DNA of 64,000 nucleotides from Whitmania pigra (lineage: Eukaryota > Annelida > Clitellata > Hirudinida > Haemopidae): the NCBI GenBank assembly GCA_021613335.1, contig JAJTWR010000228.1:1622501-1686500 (forward strand), in the 5' to 3' direction. The notes beneath the pieces are model-generated. The model ran no database searches. It worked only from the letters and a program-made list of their open reading frames with translations, and had not been told where the DNA came from. Positions within the stretch are counted from its first letter, which is position 1. The number at the start of each line of letters is the position of its first letter. A program made the translations under genes and the position numbers. Positions 25,470-37,500 of the stretch are shown in pieces.

Positions 25470-27779
25470 TCACCGTAACGAACGTTAAATTCTCAAAGCT
25501 CTCAAACAAAAGCTAAACGCTGAGTTGTCGTGCAATTTTAAATTTGACATGCTCAACTTTAGAAATGAGTCGATCAACGCAAGAAATCTGATGTGATAAA
25601 CAAATTTTCATTGTTTGCGACGGATCGAGGTTCAACATCAACGAGATGTAAACATCTACCGCGACAAAACCAAAACTAATCTTGTTTCATAATTACATTA
25701 AAAACTCACTTCCATGGAATCAATAAAAAACAGAGCTAACTCCAAGCCTAATCCCTCTACGAAGACCCCCCACAAAGCCCAAGTCAGGAATTTAAAAGTA
25801 CGTTCAACCAACGTTGGTTACCAACGTGAAAAGCCAGCTCAAATCCCAAATCTTAACCCGACACTTCTAGTCAATAAACTAATCTACTCTTCAAAGTTTT
25901 CTCGAGCAAGGTTTCTCAGTCCCAGTTTTGCACCCAGCAGTTTAAGTTCTCACTTCATGTGCGCATCTTCTACCGTCGTTACATACTTTCGATAGCAGTT
26001 ATTACGCCGCAAAGTTGGCCACATGTTGTAATTTTCACCTTGTTTATTTTTCGAAAACATATTGCTTTCGTTACGACTAGGTCTCCATTTTAGAACATTT
26101 GGAGACCGAAATTATCAAATCGTGTTTCCAGGTTAAAGCTGGTCCCGTATTCTTAATAAAAATCCATTTTTACAAGTTCATACAAGGAAATCATTTAGTC
26201 AGATCTTAACCGTAGAAAACTCTGCAATTCAACCGCGAATAAAAATAAATGATTGACCCGAACCCTATTAAATTGTCCGTTGCATGAAAACATAATTTTC
26301 CGAACAATCATTTATATCGAAAATATTCGGACAGATCGAATAGAATTACAATTGAAAGACCAGTCTCACTAACAATTTTGTAAGAATTCGATAAAGCGAT
26401 TATGAAGGACCAGCGGTGCAATTCAAGTGAATGCATCCATTGCTTCTCAACACAGAGAATTAATGCATGCATAACGTGATCGGTAATCATTAAAGCGATA
26501 ATAGTTTGAGTAGTTCAAAGTCTACGAAAAATCCGTTGAGATTAATTTCTGTGATCAATTCCAGAATCAAAGATATCAAGGCAATTAAATAGAATTTATT
26601 ACTTGAAACTTTTATTGAAATCTAAATAAAAAATCAGGGGTCATGTTGACAAGAAAACAGCTTAATTTCGTCACAAATATACATTTATACAAATGAAGGC
26701 TAGAAGCTTCAAACTCCATTTAAATTTAAATTCTAGTAAATAAACTCCACAATCCTCAAAAGTACACGTAATACAAAATTTATGCATATGGCAAACTGTG
26801 GAATGAGGAATCAGAAATGAATGGGGTCAACATCTGAAGCCCACAGCCTTGACCACCAATCCCCACTGCAAACACTCCATGTCATCATCATCATCATCAT
26901 CATCCTCTGGAACTGAAAAGAAACTCCAAAAGCCATGAACAACACCCCATTGTTAATGATATGCAGATGAACAAGTTGCAGAAGCTTGAAGAAAAGAAGA
27001 GTCATTAAAAGATTATTCCATCTAATAATGCAACGTAGTTTATTGTAACATATGAATAATATTAATATGAATAATTAATATATTATATTATTATTATTAT
27101 TATTCCAAGATTAGCAATGTAATGTTTAATGATAATCATTTTCATTATTAATCATTTTAATCATTGACAGTGCAATTCTACAAATAAAATAACAAATGTC
27201 ATATAACAACATTCAAAGCAGATGATTTTTGCTCAACCAACATCAGTGAAACCACTATGCATAAAGTGAGTTCTCAATTGTCAAATACATTAAGTCATAC
27301 TTACAACTTAAATAAAATAATAAGGGCAATAAAAATATTAATTGATTAAAATAATATTATATTATAATATTACAAACAGAAATGCAGACAAAGAAAAATT
27401 CTGAGAGCAACATCCATTAACATAATGAACAGATCGCACATGTGGAATGAAATAAACCTTCAGTGTTTTCCCACGCCCCTAACGGCATCGGTTCACGTCC
27501 ATGTTAAGCTAAGGCTGTGACATGACCTCGGTTGCTTAGCAACTACTAAATAGGAAGCTGACCAAAACAAAACTATTGCCAATGATTTGAGTGGCGATAG
27601 CACAGCGGAAAAGGTTGCGAACGAGGTGATGATGATGATACTAAGTAAATAAATAATTTAAATACAAATAATTAATGTTAATGTAAATAAATAATGTAAA
27701 TACAAATAATTGAAATTGTTTATGTTCACAGTAGAATTACTACAATTTGTTGAGAATTCTAAATTCAACTGCAACAAGA
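25470..27779. other. No recognised gene
   Basis: AT-rich intergenic DNA with short microsatellites (CAT near 26880, ATT near 27090). The frame 25714-25995 (+) has no known motif. This is downstream of the golgin gene. Confidence 0.5.
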
Positions 27780-28002
27780 CAAATGATGATGATGATGTTG
27801 ATGATGACCATGATGATGATAATCATAATAATGATTATGGTAATGATGATGATGATGTTGATGATGACCATGATGATGATAATCATAATAATGATTATGG
27901 TAATGATGATAATAATAATAACAACAACGGTAATAATAGTAATAATAATAAGAAGAAAAATAATGATGATGATGATGATAATAATAATAATAATAATAGA
28001 AA
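27780..28002. repeat. Compound GAT/AAT array with a 60-bp unit repeated twice
   Basis: Two near-identical 60-bp blocks (GAT-rich, each with TTGATGATGACC and ATTATGGT) are followed by AAT/AAC and GAT runs. The AAT/AAC part recurs near 29700 and marks the edge of the 1.79-kb duplication. Confidence 0.9.
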
Positions 28003-29691
28003 TGCTATTTAAGACTCTACTGTTACTCTAATGTTATTTAGGAAGTAAATAATTATTTTAAAGTCAAACACATGTACAAAAAAAAAGATTAAAAACATCC
28101 TTATTTTTCTTTTCATAAAAAATTTAAACAAAAGTGATAAAAACAAGTACATTACTTCTACAAAAAAACCCCAAATTTTAAACTTTGAGATGTTGACACG
28201 GACAGTAACAACAACGACGATAACAGTAATGTTCCCACATCAACACCTTTATGCAACTAAAACGACAACAAAAATAAAAACAGCAGAAATCATGCAAAAA
28301 TAAAATTCAATATAACTGCATAACCAAGGATCACATCACCATCATCATCATCATCTTCAGTTGGAATCAACACCTGAACAGGAAGAGCAGGTGGATGAAG
28401 ATGAAGTACAGGATGAGGAATTTCCACAGGTGTGACCGGTACATGTACATTGTTCCGAGAGAAAACCTGTTTTAAAAGGCATGTGTTAGTGTTAGCAGAA
28501 TTATCAAAACCATTTCAGAAAAAAAACATTCGGCATGTTTTGATAAAATTAAATAGCTAATGATTAAATATGCTAACCAAATATTTAATAAAAAGAATAA
28601 TAATAATAATAATGATTAATATTAAAAATTACAATAAAAATAATAATAATAATAATTTTAATCTCCCATAAAAAAAATAAAAAATAAAAATGAGTATGTT
28701 AACTAATTGTCGACAAAGAAACACCATTTCTTATTAACTTGAAGCCAGCCTAAAACTGGAATGAAGTCAGTGGAGTTTGAATCCTAATCATCCAAGTCAT
28801 GAAATGGAGGTTAATAAAATACGCACGCACATGCACACACGCACACGCACAAATAAACACAGTGTAGTGCAGATGTATGTCCTGAGATTGTTTCTTTTTG
28901 TGCAACATGCGGTCTATGTTAGTTAGAGGTTCGTTGACGAAGATCACGACAATGATGACAATGATGACGTTGATGGAACAAAGAAAAACTATTACAGTGA
29001 TGAAAACAATGATGATTAAAATGATGGTGATGATAATCACCTGGTTTGGTCCATTCTAGCCAACATCCTCTTGAATTGAAGGCATCTGTATCTCAACTGG
29101 ACATCTGAGGGGTGACAATTGAGCAGCCATTAACATCATCATCACAATCATAATAATCAATATCATTGTCATAACTACCACCATCATCATCATCATCAAC
29201 ATCATCATCAACATCATTATCATCATTATCAACATCTACGACATGCAAACACAAGTTTGATGCAAGTTTTAATGCTTGAACTGTTACAATTCACTGCATG
29301 TTCACAATGACATTGCATATGGTGACAAATAACGATGATAATGATGGCTATGAATCCATAACGGTCTTGATAATGATAGAAACGAATCCGTAACACTAAC
29401 ACAAGGGAGCGTCCTGTGGCAGAACCTTCCTATCATCCTCTTCGTTTTGAAACAAATTAATGGAATGCTGGAATGGTTTAACAACTTCATTATATAGTTG
29501 CTAATTAATATTTATTTATTACTACATTTGTTAATAAATATTTATTTATTCAATATCATTAACGCATGTATTGTCTAGATAATATTTCTAATTAATATTT
29601 GTTAGCAGATAATAGTAACATTATGATAAAAAGTAAACAAGAGTCGACTGCAACGGACAACATTTCTAATACTAAAATAAATAACTAATAA

Positions 29692-29705
<14 letters not shown>
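27910..29705. repeat. 1.79-kb tandem duplication, distal copy
   Basis: Matches 29706-31500 almost base for base at an offset of 1788-1796 bp, with a handful of substitutions and microsatellite length changes. It includes copies of the last two golgin exons (29104-29041 and 28466-28367). Both breakpoints lie in AAT repeats, which suggests unequal exchange or slippage between them. Confidence 0.95.
28367..29104 (-). pseudogene. Second copy of the two terminal golgin exons, including the membrane anchor
   Basis: 29104-29041 and 28466-28367 repeat the penultimate and last exons of the giantin-like gene, with intact AG and GT sites, intact phase and the same stop codon. The penultimate exon differs by one residue (Ala here, Thr in the proximal copy). 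The last exon is identical, including LWKFLILYFIFIHLLFLF. Nothing is broken, so it could serve as an alternative 3' end. I call it a redundant exon copy because the proximal copy lies closer to the upstream exon. Confidence 0.75.
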
Positions 29706-29723
<18 letters not shown>

Positions 29724-31479
29724 CAACGGTAATAATAGTAATAATAATAAGAAGAAAAATAATGATGATGATGATGATAATAATAATAATAATAGAAATG
29801 CTATTTAAGACTCTACTGTTACTCTAATGTTATTTAGGAAGTAAATAATTATTTTAAAGTCAAACACATGTACAAAAAAAAAGATTAAAAACATCCTTAT
29901 TTTTCTTTTCATAAAAAATTTAAACAAAAGTGATAAAAACAAGTACATTACTTCTACAAAAAAAACCCCAAATTTTAAACTTTGAGATGTTGACACGGAC
30001 AGTAACAACAACGACGATAACAGTAATGTTCCCACATCAACACCTTTATGCAACTAAAACGACAACAAAAATAAAAACAGCAGAAATCATGCAAAAATAA
30101 AACTCAATATAACTACATAACCAAGGATCACATCACCATCATCATCATCATCTTCAGTTGGAATCAACACCTGAACAGGAAGAGCAGGTGGATGAAGATG
30201 AAGTACAGGATGAGGAATTTCCACAGGTGTGACCGGTACATGTACATTGTTCCGAGAGAAAACCTGTTTTAAAAGGCATGTGTTGGTGTTAGCAGAATTA
30301 TCAAAACCATTTCAGAAAAAAACATTCGGCATGTTTTGATAAAATTAAATAGCTAATGATTAAATATGCTAACCAAATATTTAATAAAAAGAATAATAAA
30401 TAATAATAATGATTAATATTAAAAATTACAATAAAAATAATAATAATAATAATTTTAATCTCCCATAAAAAAAATAAAAAATAAAAATGAGTATGTTAAC
30501 TAATTGTCGACAAAGAAACACCATTTCTTATTGACTTGAAGCCAGCCTAAAACTGGAATGAAGTCAGTGGAGTTTGAATCCTAATCATCCAAGTCATGAA
30601 ATGGAGGTTAATAAAATACGCACGCACATGCACACACGCACACGCACAAATAAACACAGTGTAGTGCAGATGTATGTCCTGAGATTGTTTCTTTTTGTGC
30701 AACATGCGGTCTATGTTAGTTAGAGGTTCGTTGACGATGATCACGACAATGATGACGTTGATGGAACAAAGAAAAACTATTACAGTGATGAAAACAATGA
30801 TGATTAAAATGATGGTGATGATAATCACCTGGTTTGGTCCATTCTAGTCAACATCCTCTTGAATTGAAGGCATCTGTATCTCAACTGGACATCTGAGGGG
30901 TGACAATTGAGCAGCCATTAACATCATCATCACAATCATAATAATCAATATCATTGTCATAACTACCACCATCATCATCATCATCAACATCATCATCAAC
31001 ATCATTATCATCATTATCAACATCTACGACATGCAAACACAAGTTTGATGCAAGTTTTAATGCTTGAACTGTTACAATTCACTGCATGTTCACAATGACA
31101 TTGCATATGGTGACAAGTAACGATGATAATGATGGCTATGAATCCATAACGGTCTTGATAATGATAGAAACGAATCCGTAACACTAACACAAGGGAGCGT
31201 CCTGTGGCAGAACCTTCCTATCATCCTCTTCGTTTTGAAACAAATTAATGGAATGCTGGAATGGTTTAACAACTTCATTATATAGTTGCTAATTAATATT
31301 TATTTATTACTACATTTGTTAATAAATATTTATTTATTCAATATCATTAACGCATGTATTGTCTAGATAATATTTCTAATTAATATTTGTTAGCAGATAA
31401 TAGTAACATTATGATAAAAAGTAAACAAGAGTCGACTGCAACGGACAACATTTCTAATACTAAAATAAATAACTAATAA

Positions 31480-31500
<21 letters not shown>
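29706..31500. repeat. 1.79-kb tandem duplication, proximal copy
   Basis: The proximal copy carries golgin exons 30892-30829 and 30263-30164. Its left edge is the AAT/AAC array near 29700 and its right edge the AAT array at 31480-31512. Confidence 0.95.
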
Positions 31501-31513
<13 letters not shown>

Positions 31514-34500
31514 GTAATAATATCAACAACATCAAACACAACATATTGTCATAGCGAAATAAAGTGAAACTAACACTTTCGCCAGAACTCATCCTGTGCT
31601 GCTCGTACTGATCCCTGACGACCTTTAACCCTTCCTCGACCTCTGACCTCCTCTCCTGCTCCACCTGGAGTTGCTTCTCCAGGTGTCGCTGCTGCTCCCT
31701 CAGCTGCCTGTTCAGTGATTCTAACTCTTTATATCTGTGGTGGTGGTTATGATGATGGTGACTATGAAGGTGATGATGATGGTGATGATGCAGTGACAAT
31801 GACGGTGATGATGGTATTGATTGTCATCATGATGTTTATGATGTCATTGTGATGGTTACGATGATGAGGATTTGTTAATGGTGATTATGATGAACTAAAA
31901 TGCAAGTTGTTTTTGGTGATGATGAGTCACATTCGTCTCCCATAAAATACAATCCAAAGGCATCATCATCTATAACAATAACATTTAATCACAACATCAT
32001 CATCATTTATTCACAGCATCATCATCATTTATTCACAGCATCATCATTGTCATTGTTATCGTCACCATCACCGCCATCATCATCACCATCATTTAATCAC
32101 AAAAAACACCCCCAAGTACTGGGTGAACACATCTCACAGACCAAATCTTGATAATTCCTGATATCAGAATTCAAAGGAAGATCTGAGGATTCTCAAATTG
32201 TGAACTGCAACCATTTTTTGAGACGATTTAAAATTGATGGCCTTTTAATGCTTTGAACAAGAAAATAAATTAAAAATGGCAAATAAATGTGGCAAAAGTT
32301 AAAAAATTTAACATTACAAAAAACTTAAACTCTTACCATTAATCTATTACTTTCGTAATGCGAAGTCGCGACAAATGCTTTAGAACAGTGATCGGTGCAG
32401 TAACTAATAAATCCTACTTTATTTATTAACATTAGTTAAGTAATAGTTATAACTACTTTTTTAATTGACCTTCCATGCTTTTAGAAGATTGCTCCATATC
32501 TAGATGTTTCAACCTATGACATTTGAAAATTGCACCATTGTAACTGAAAAATGTTTTGAAAGCAAAGCAGGAATTAAATTCCATTTTCATATAATTGATT
32601 TACCTATTTGATAATGGTAAACACCAGCTAATCATTTTCAATTCTCAGAAGCAACGATAGATAAAAATAAAGGTTTGAATTTTCTTTGATTTATTCGACA
32701 AATTCAATCCACTGAACTTAAGTCTTCAGGAGCCATCAGAAAATATCTTCATCACTGCAACATCAAAACTGAAGCCATAGAGACGAAACATTGTTGCTGT
32801 GGCAAAGTATCTTATAAAAGTATCTTATTTAAAGTAGTTGTAACCTATAACTTATAAGTATACAGTCGAACCCGGTTATGTCACCGGCCTAGGGGTTTGT
32901 CAAAAAAGTCGACATAACCAATGACCAAGATACCCTAAAATCAATAACTGGCAACTGTGTATTAACGTGTGCTTGCAATTTCTTTACTTACATAATGTGC
33001 GTTAATAAGTGAAAGTGAGTATGCACGTGTTTTAGGTTTTTTTAAACAACATCAACTGACATTTTATATTGATAACAGCAATACGTTTATATATGTTTGC
33101 TAACCAAAAATGCATGTGTGAACCAACTAACTTCAGAGATTTACCAATTTGCAATAAGAACCACCGGCGATTTTCAATACAAACCCTTATAATTATTTTT
33201 TTCCTACATTTCTCTCTATTGACTGATTGTCCGGTTTACTCTTAGCACTTCGAGACATTTTTAGAATGAAAAAAATAAACTGAATAACAGAATAGTTACA
33301 GCATGTTACCCCTCAGACAAAATCAGTAAGGGCGAATTGGGTTCGGAGACATAAAATTATCAACATAACCGATGAGAAAATGATAAGACAAGAAGGAATT
33401 TCACGGTTCCACTTCAAAAGCGTTGACATAATAGGGTTGGCGAGTTAACCAAAGTCGAGATAAATGTGTTTCACTATATTACCAAACTAGACCTTAAGAC
33501 ATAATATAAGGCCTCAGTTCTTGACTGTCAATGATGTTAAATTTAATATTAAATGAATCTTGAGCTTGTAAAAATGACTTAGTTTGTCAAGAACATTTTT
33601 TAATTTTTCAGATGCACTTAAAAAATTTTTTTAGGTCTTTTTTACCTTGTGCTGCAAGACAAAAAGTTTGAGAAACACTGCCTTAGAATCATCACCGCAC
33701 CTCAAATTCATCACCACCATCATCAACAACATTACCACTATCATTGTCACCACCATCATCAACAACATTACCACTACCATATCACCAACATCATCATCAT
33801 CATGATTACCATCATCATCATCATCATCGCCAAATGGCAAAGAAACCTTGTGCTTACTTTTCATGGGGGATCATGGAGGTGTTGCTGTCCTTGAGAGAAG
33901 GAAATGCCTCCTGCGGTGTCAACAGGGAGTTAAGTCAGTTAAAAGGTTAAAGGTTAAAGGTTAAGGTTAAGGTTAATGAAGTACAGTCGAACCCGGTTAT
34001 GTTGCCAGAGGTTTGCCAAAAAGCGTCTATAAAACCAATGATCGAGATAAACGAAAATCAATATGGCGGTTGCACATTAACACGTGCTTCAAATTTCTTT
34101 ATGTGCATAAATAAAAAAAAATGTACATGCACATAATTTTTATGGTATTTGTTTTACACAACAGCAATTGATATAATCAATGCAGTATGATTTCATACTT
34201 TTTCTCTATTGATTGTCCTGTTTTCTCTTAACACCTCCAGATGTTTTTAGAACCAAAAAATAAACAGAACATTATCGCATTATCCCTCAGACACGATCAA
34301 CAAGAGTGAAATTGGGTTCGGCGACATAAAAGCATCAACAGATGTAACCAATGAGAAAATGCAAGGACAACGTGTGATTTGAAGGTTCCACTTCAAAAAT
34401 GTCAACTTAATGAGGATTGGGTTCCACTGTACTAAATTAACAATTATTAATAACAATTATTGTTATTAAAATGAACATTATGATAACACTTTGCCCAAAA

Positions 34501-37500
34501 AAAGCATCAGGACAATTTAAGGCAACAATCTCATTAACAACATGAAGTAGTCTATTGTGATGTCATACTTTAACTAATAATTTACTGAAACAGTAATATC
34601 ATCATCATCATCACCCACCTTCTCCTTCTGCTGTGCGACGATGTGTTGTACAGCCGAGTACTGTTGGTAGAGCAATTGATACTGCTGGTAGAACTCACCC
34701 AACTCACGTTCCTTTTCTGAAAACCTCCTCTCACTTTCTGTCAATCTCTCCGCCAGGGAACTGTTCTCAGCAGTCAGGACTTCGATCTGAGATATCAATT
34801 AAATGTCAACTCACTTTCATTACATAATAACTTGCAATTCATAACTTGTCAGTAACTCATAACTTGTTGTTAACTGATAAAGTAAAACTTTACTAGTTTT
34901 TTTTTAAAGTCCAGTAACATACTATTTCATCTGCTAATCGAGAGAATATCGTCATCACCATCATCGTTGTCGTCGTCATCACAACCAACCTGCGACTTAT
35001 TGAAAGCGTCATCAAAATCTCCAGAAGCATGTGAGGCCAACTGGTGCAACTTTCCAGAGTGAACTCTTGGAAGGTCGATGTCTTCTCGTCTATGAGCACC
35101 TGTTGTAGGGGAGGCAGAGGAGCCCTGGATCCTCTCGATGGCAATGGATTCGGTTGACCTGACTTTGGGAAGCGTAGGAGACGATTCGGAGCGAATGGCG
35201 TTTTTGGTGCGTTCGAGTTCAGTCTTAAGGGTTCGAACTTCAACCCTCAGCTTGTTCAGCTCTTCCTTCAAAAGGTCCCTCTCCTTTGCCAAAGCCACAT
35301 CTGGAGAACTGCGGCGGTCTGCCATTGCCTCCCTTGACTTGTACTGGCCGAGTTGTTCGAATAAGTCTTCAGTATTTTTGATGAGAGCATTGTTGTGCTG
35401 CAGTAGTTTGTCATTGACCTGGATGAACAAAACGATGAATGATAATCAAGAAGTGATAAATTTGGGTTGGAGCAATCCTACTTATTACAGCATTATCATA
35501 TCATTATACCATTTATCTAGTGCCTGTTTCATTTCAAATCAATCATAAACATGGCACAACATGAATGTTCCTTTAGAGATCAGACACATAAACACATCAA
35601 TATGAGCTGACTTTTTTTGATGTTGACAGAAATAGTAACAAAATCAACAACAACAGCAGCATCCATGACGAATGACAGCAACAACTACAACAACATCACC
35701 AAGGGCTCAATTCCGACCTGGCTCAATTCCTCCTCTGATTTCTGACTCCTCTCCAGAGTTTCTTGCATCTCCATCAACTTCAGCTTGTAGACGTTCACCT
35801 CCTCCTTGTAGTCCAACTCCATGTGGTCTTCCATGTCTTCAGCTATCTTGACCCTTTGCCTCAAGCCATCAATCTCGGCCATTAGGTCCACCTTCTCTGC
35901 CTCAAGGAGGGAAATGTTCTGTCGGAGGCGGAGTTTATCGGCCTCCTGCCTCTTTAGCTCCTCCTTCAGCTTGCCCATCATAGGTTTGACATCGTTCATT
36001 TGTGTTTCAAGGTGCCTCCTGTTGTTCTCAAGTTTTGAAATGAGATGTTGGTAGCTGGCCACGTCATTGGACAGCAGGTCAAACTGCCCCTGAATTGTTT
36101 TCAATTCTGCTTCTGATTGGTCCTTGGTCCTCTTCAGCTCCTCCTCCAAAACTTCAATATCTCTTTTAAGCTGTTCCACTTCTACTGATTGGATGGCAGA
36201 TTGCTGCTTGAAGTCTTCCTGAATTTCTGATCGATTTTCTTTCTCTAAATTGGAGATTTTTTTACTTAATTCTGAGATTTTGGTCTCGCTTTCCATTGTT
36301 GTCTTCTTCAAGGATTCCTCCATTGATTTGAGTCTTTTGTCTTTTTCAATTGCCTCCTTCGACAATCGATCTGCAGTCTTTGCCATGTCGTCCCGCTTCT
36401 TAATGTTATCCTGGTTGAATTTCTTCAAGTCATGAAATCTCTTTTTGAGGTCTTCAATGGTTTCTGTCATTTGTTGCTTCTCTAGCCTCAGTTCCTCAAA
36501 CTCAGTTTCCAAGATTTCGAGTTTCTTGATCTCATCCTGAAGTTGCCTCGAGAGGTTTTCATTCAGTTTGTTTTTATCCAATAGCTTCACCTTTATTGAC
36601 TCGAGCTCCTCTTGGAGCAACTTTTTCGAGCTTTCACTTGTTTTGAGGCGTTCCTGAAGTTCGTTCAGTTTGGACGAATGATCATGTTCGGCAGACTGAC
36701 GGAGTTTCTCAACTTCCAACTTCATTTCCTGAGCAGTGACCTGGAATAACTCCTTCTCTTTGACAATACACTCTGAATGATTGGTAAGTTCCTTCAGTTT
36801 CTTTTCAATTTCCAACTTTTCTGTCTGCAGTTTTTCAACTTGCTCTGAGAGATTCTTCTGTTTTTCTTGAAGTTCATTGCTCTCCTTCAAGGCATCTGAA
36901 AGTTCTAGTTTGAGTTTTTCAATGTTGGATTTATAGAAACCCACTTCTTGACTTTCCTTGCTTTTTTCCTCCTCCAACTCAGACTCCAAATTCTGCACCT
37001 TTTCTTTGAGGAGCAGGTTCTCTTCTGACAAAGAGGCAGATCTTTCAGAGGTTGAAGTGAATTCAGCTGTTAGCTCAGCAAGCTGACTTTCAAGTGATGA
37101 TTTTGCTGAAGTGATGTCTGAGATTTGAGAGATCAGTTTGAGATTTTCCACTTCGTTTTCCTGTTTTGTCTTGATGAAATGCTCAGCATCGGCCTCGTGG
37201 ATCTTCTTCAATTCAATGATCTTCTCCGTCAAGACTTCAACTTCTTTCTTAAAGTTGTTCAAACTTCTTTGGCTCAACTCCAGGTTTGAGTTCAAGGATT
37301 GCACTTCCTTCTGCCTCAACAAATCCATCTCTTCCATTTTCTCTGCATGTTCACTTAGTAACATCTCCTTGTCTTCTTTGTATTGTTTCTTCATTCTGTC
37401 AAACTCTTCGTCGAGGGAGGTTGTCAAAGATCCTAACCTCTCACCTAGTGAATCACGTTCATCTTTCAACTTTTTCATTTCATCTTTCATGCCATCCTTC

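Noticed and set aside
28367..28476. Minus-strand frame of the last golgin exon reading VPVTPVEIPHPVLHLHPP and an acidic end
   Set aside because: It is open but out of phase with the penultimate exon. The phase set by 29104-29041 (and 30892-30829) gives the membrane-anchor reading and a stop at 28367.
28720..29040. Hydrophobic 96-residue minus-strand frame, repeated at 30547-30828
   Set aside because: It starts in GAT-rich intron sequence and lies between two well-supported golgin exons in each duplication copy. The hydrophobicity comes from ATC/ATT repeats.
33943..33976. Telomere-like repeat
   Set aside because: Only six or seven imperfect AAGGTTA units inside a gene intron, next to a MITE.
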